From positions 1-64,000 of the forward strand of contig NZ_QMEV01000025.1 in assembly GCF_003284935.1 (NCBI RefSeq): DNA of 64,000 nucleotides. Direction: 5' to 3'. This document shows positions 61,781-64,000 of the stretch, in pieces. Position numbers and translations under genes: made by a program. The stretch's first letter is position 1, and the number at the start of each line of letters is the position of its first letter. Source of the stretch: Mycobacterium colombiense (GTDB lineage Bacteria > Actinomycetota > Actinomycetes > Mycobacteriales > Mycobacteriaceae). Below the pieces are notes generated by a model that worked only from the letters and a program-made list of their open reading frames with translations, did no database searches and was not told where the DNA came from.

Positions 61781-62557
61781 ATGCGTCGGATCGGGATGCA
61801 GGCCGCGGTGGTTTCGACGGTGCTGGCAGCGGGGCTGGCCGGATGCGGTTCGACGTCGCCGTCTGCGCAGCCCTCGCAGACCTCCGGCAAGGTGGTGGTG
61901 TTCGCCGCGGCCTCGCTCAAGCCGGCGTTCACCCAGCTCGCCCAGCAGTTCAAGACCCAGAATCCGGGTGTCGGCGTCGACTTCGAGTTCGCCGGCTCGT
62001 CCGATCTGGCGACCCAGCTGACGCAGGGCGCGACGGCCGACGTGTTCGCCTCGGCCGACACCGCGCAGATGGATACGGTCAGCAAGGCCGGCTTGCTGAG
62101 CGCCGACCCGACGAACTTCGCATCGAACACGCTGGTCATCGTGACCGCGCCGGGCAACCCGAAGCGCATCGGCTCCTTCGCCGATCTGGCCGGACCCGGC
62201 CTCACCGTGGTGACCTGCCAGCAGCCGGTGCCGTGCGGGGCGGCCACCCGGCGCGTCGAAGACAGCACCGGCGTGCGCCTCAACCCGATCAGCGAGGAAC
62301 CCAGCGTGACCGATGCGCTCAACAAGGTCACCAGCGGCCAGGCCGACGCCGCGCTGGTCTATGTCACCGACGCCAAGAACGCCGGCGGCAAGGTCGCGAC
62401 CGTGGCGTTCCCGGAGGCCGCCCGTGCGGTGAACGTCTATCCCATCGGCGTGCTGAAGAAGGCACCGCTCGCCACGCAGGCGCACAAGTTCGTCGACCTG
62501 GTGACCTCGCCGACCGGGCAGCAGATCCTGGCCGAGGCCGGCTTCGCGAAACCCTGA
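61781..62557 (+). CDS. modA: Molybdate-binding lipoprotein ModA
   Basis: A 258-residue periplasmic binding lipoprotein for molybdate. The lipobox LAGC places the lipidated Cys at residue 22. The mature chain starts VVVFAAASLKPAFTQLAQQF, the standard ModA beginning, and has FEFAGSSDLATQLTQGATADVFASAD. It is the first gene of modABC. Orthologue: Rv1857. Confidence 0.95.
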   Translation: MRRIGMQAAVVSTVLAAGLAGCGSTSPSAQPSQTSGKVVVFAAASLKPAFTQLAQQFKTQNPGVGVDFEFAGSSDLATQLTQGATADVFASADTAQMDTVSKAGLLSADPTNFASNTLVIVTAPGNPKRIGSFADLAGPGLTVVTCQQPVPCGAATRRVEDSTGVRLNPISEEPSVTDALNKVTSGQADAALVYVTDAKNAGGKVATVAFPEAARAVNVYPIGVLKKAPLATQAHKFVDLVTSPTGQQILAEAGFAKP

Positions 62558-62566
62558 GCGCCGCCC

Positions 62567-63367
62567 ATGCACCGGCCGACGGATCTGCCCCGCTGGGTCT
62601 ACCTCCCCGCCGCGGCGGGAGCCGTCTTCGTGGTGCTGCCGCTGCTGGCCATCGCGGTCAAGGTCGACTGGCCGCATTTCTGGTCGCTGATCACCAGCTC
62701 GTCGTCGCGCACGGCGCTGTTGCTGAGCCTGAAGACCGCCGCCGCCAGCACGCTGCTGTGCGTGATGTTCGGGGTGCCGCTGGCGCTGGTGCTGGCGCGC
62801 AGCACGGCGCGGGTGGTCCGCGTGCTCCGGCCGCTGATCCTGCTGCCCCTGGTGCTGCCGCCCGTGGTGGGTGGCATCGCGCTGCTGTACGCGTTCGGCC
62901 GGCTCGGACTGCTCGGCCGGTATCTGGAGGCCGCCGGCATCGGCATCGCGTTCAGCACCACCGCCGTGGTGCTGGCGCAGACCTTCGTCTCGCTGCCGTT
63001 CCTGGTGATCTCCCTCGAGGGCGCCGCGCGCACCGCGGGCGCCGATTTCGAGCTGGTGGCCGCGACGCTGGGGGCGCGCCCGAGCGCCGTCTGGTGGCGG
63101 GTCACCTTGCCGCTGCTGTTGCCGGGGGTGGTCTCCGGGGCGGTGCTGGCCTTCGCCCGCTCGCTGGGGGAGTTCGGCGCGACGCTGACGTTCGCCGGAT
63201 CCCGCCAGGGGGTGACCCGCACGCTGCCGCTGGAGATCTACCTGCAGCGGGTGACCGACGCCAATGCCGCTGTGGCGCTGTCGATCCTGCTGGTGGTCGT
63301 GGCGGCCCTGGTGGTGCTGGGCCTAGGCAGCCGCCGGCTGACCGGGACTGACACCGGGCAATCATGA
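62567..63367 (+). CDS. modB: Molybdate ABC transporter permease ModB
   Basis: A 266-residue permease with about five or six transmembrane helices. The cytoplasmic EAA-type loop reads [22 protein letters not shown], the contact to ModC. The start is the ATG 10 bp after modA. The stop overlaps the modC start (ATGA). Orthologue: Rv1858. Confidence 0.95.
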   Translation: MHRPTDLPRWVYLPAAAGAVFVVLPLLAIAVKVDWPHFWSLITSSSSRTALLLSLKTAAASTLLCVMFGVPLALVLARSTARVVRVLRPLILLPLVLPPVVGGIALLYAFGRLGLLGRYLEAAGIGIAFSTTAVVLAQTFVSLPFLVISLEGAARTAGADFELVAATLGARPSAVWWRVTLPLLLPGVVSGAVLAFARSLGEFGATLTFAGSRQGVTRTLPLEIYLQRVTDANAAVALSILLVVVAALVVLGLGSRRLTGTDTGQS

Positions 63368-64000
63368 GCGAATTGCAGCTGCGCGCGGTCGTCGCGGACC
63401 GCGGGGTGGACGTAGAGTTCTCGGTGTCCGCCGGTGAGGTGCTCGCCGTGCTCGGCCCCAACGGCGCGGGCAAATCGACCGTGCTGCATGTCATCGCCGG
63501 GCTGCTTCGGCCCGACCACGGGGTGGTGCGGCTGGGGGATCGGGTCCTGACGGACACCGCGGCCGGGACAAGCGTGGCGACGCACGATCGCCGGGTCGGT
63601 CTGCTGCTGCAGGACGCACTCCTGTTCCCGCACCTGAGCGTCGCCGCCAACGTCGCGTTCGGGCCGCACAGCCGCCGGGCGAGGTTTCGCGGCGCCCGCG
63701 CCGCCGAGACTGAGACGGCAATGCGCTGGCTGCGCGAGGTGGACGCGCAGGGCCTGGCCGACCGAAAGCCGCGGCAGCTGTCCGGCGGGCAGGCTCAGCG
63801 GGTCGCGATCGCCCGGGCGCTGGCCGCCGAACCCGACGTGTTGCTGCTCGATGAACCGCTGGCCGGCCTCGACGTCGCCGCGGCCGCCGCGATCCGGGCG
63901 GTGCTGCGCCGGGTGATCACCCGCATCGGCTGCGCGGCGGTCCTGGTCACCCATGACCTGTTGGACGTGTTCACCCTGGCCGATCGCGTCCTGGTGCTGG
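63364..64000 (+). CDS. modC: Molybdate ABC transporter ATPase ModC (partial, runs off the window)
   Basis: The first 212 codons of the ATPase. Walker A is GPNGAGKST near residues 32-40, the Q-loop [10 protein letters not shown] near 83, the signature LSGGQAQR near 138, Walker [12 protein letters not shown] near 157-168, and the switch His in LVTHD. The start overlaps the modB stop. The missing C-terminus should carry the MOP-like molybdate-sensing domain seen in the roughly 370-residue Rv1859. Confidence 0.94.
   Translation, partial: MSELQLRAVVADRGVDVEFSVSAGEVLAVLGPNGAGKSTVLHVIAGLLRPDHGVVRLGDRVLTDTAAGTSVATHDRRVGLLLQDALLFPHLSVAANVAFGPHSRRARFRGARAAETETAMRWLREVDAQGLADRKPRQLSGGQAQRVAIARALAAEPDVLLLDEPLAGLDVAAAAAIRAVLRRVITRIGCAAVLVTHDLLDVFTLADRVLVL

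Overview
The window is GC-rich, densely coded chromosome from a slow-growing Mycobacterium. ESX-5 genes occur only in slow growers. Gene order follows the M. tuberculosis segment Rv1794 to Rv1859 closely. Three absences, namely the PE_PGRS33 and PE_PGRS34 loci and the urease operon, together with the small PPE set, fit the M. avium complex best. The species is an inference from synteny and recalled protein families; no search was run.

Region by region: (1) 1-7573 is the distal half of the ESX-5 type VII secretion locus: espG5, eccD5, mycP5 (broken by a frameshift), eccE5 and eccA5. (2) 7574-8666 is a long non-coding gap. (3) 8667-16168 is a PPE array without PE partners. It consists of two copies of a PPE-PPE-DUF732 module, the first with an extra DUF732 gene, and is followed by mgtC. 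(4) 16286-23449 holds a small secreted protein of unknown function, a CYP143-type P450, a sterol-desaturase-like membrane protein, a secreted trypsin-like protein, a divergent nitroreductase/TetR pair with twin operator palindromes, a VOC protein and a flavoprotein. (5) 23509-31566 and on to 39196 is a conserved core: the BacA-type transporter, an ilvG-like gene, secA2, pgsA2, a DUF881/small-basic-protein/DUF881 trio, gcvH, garA, two MerR regulators (the second being the resR orthologue), a bifunctional-nuclease gene, and gcvB behind a tandem glycine riboswitch. (6) 39213-41826 is a lineage-variable insert: a TetR and two DUF2236 (MpaB/Lcp-like) oxygenase paralogues. (7) 42123-49188 holds a von Willebrand-type membrane protein, malate synthase G and a CNNM/CBS membrane pair. 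(8) 49496-53095 is the mycobactin acyl-chain cluster mbtK/mbtN/mbtM/mbtL flanked by two IdeR-type iron boxes. In M. tuberculosis it lies elsewhere (Rv1344-Rv1347c). (9) 53149-63367 carries guaB1, gnd1, a BlaR-like protease with blaI, an iron-box-driven small RNA matching MrsI in position and structure, a thioesterase, ndh, an F420-type oxidoreductase, an SDR and modAB. modC runs off the right edge.

Themes that connect the genes: protein export (ESX-5 with PPE substrates, SecA2), envelope and lipid work (pgsA2, DUF881 proteins, Erg3-like, BacA), glycine and glyoxylate metabolism (gcvB, gcvH, glcB, with GarA controlling 2-oxoglutarate metabolism), and iron control (mbt-2 and MrsI sharing IdeR boxes).
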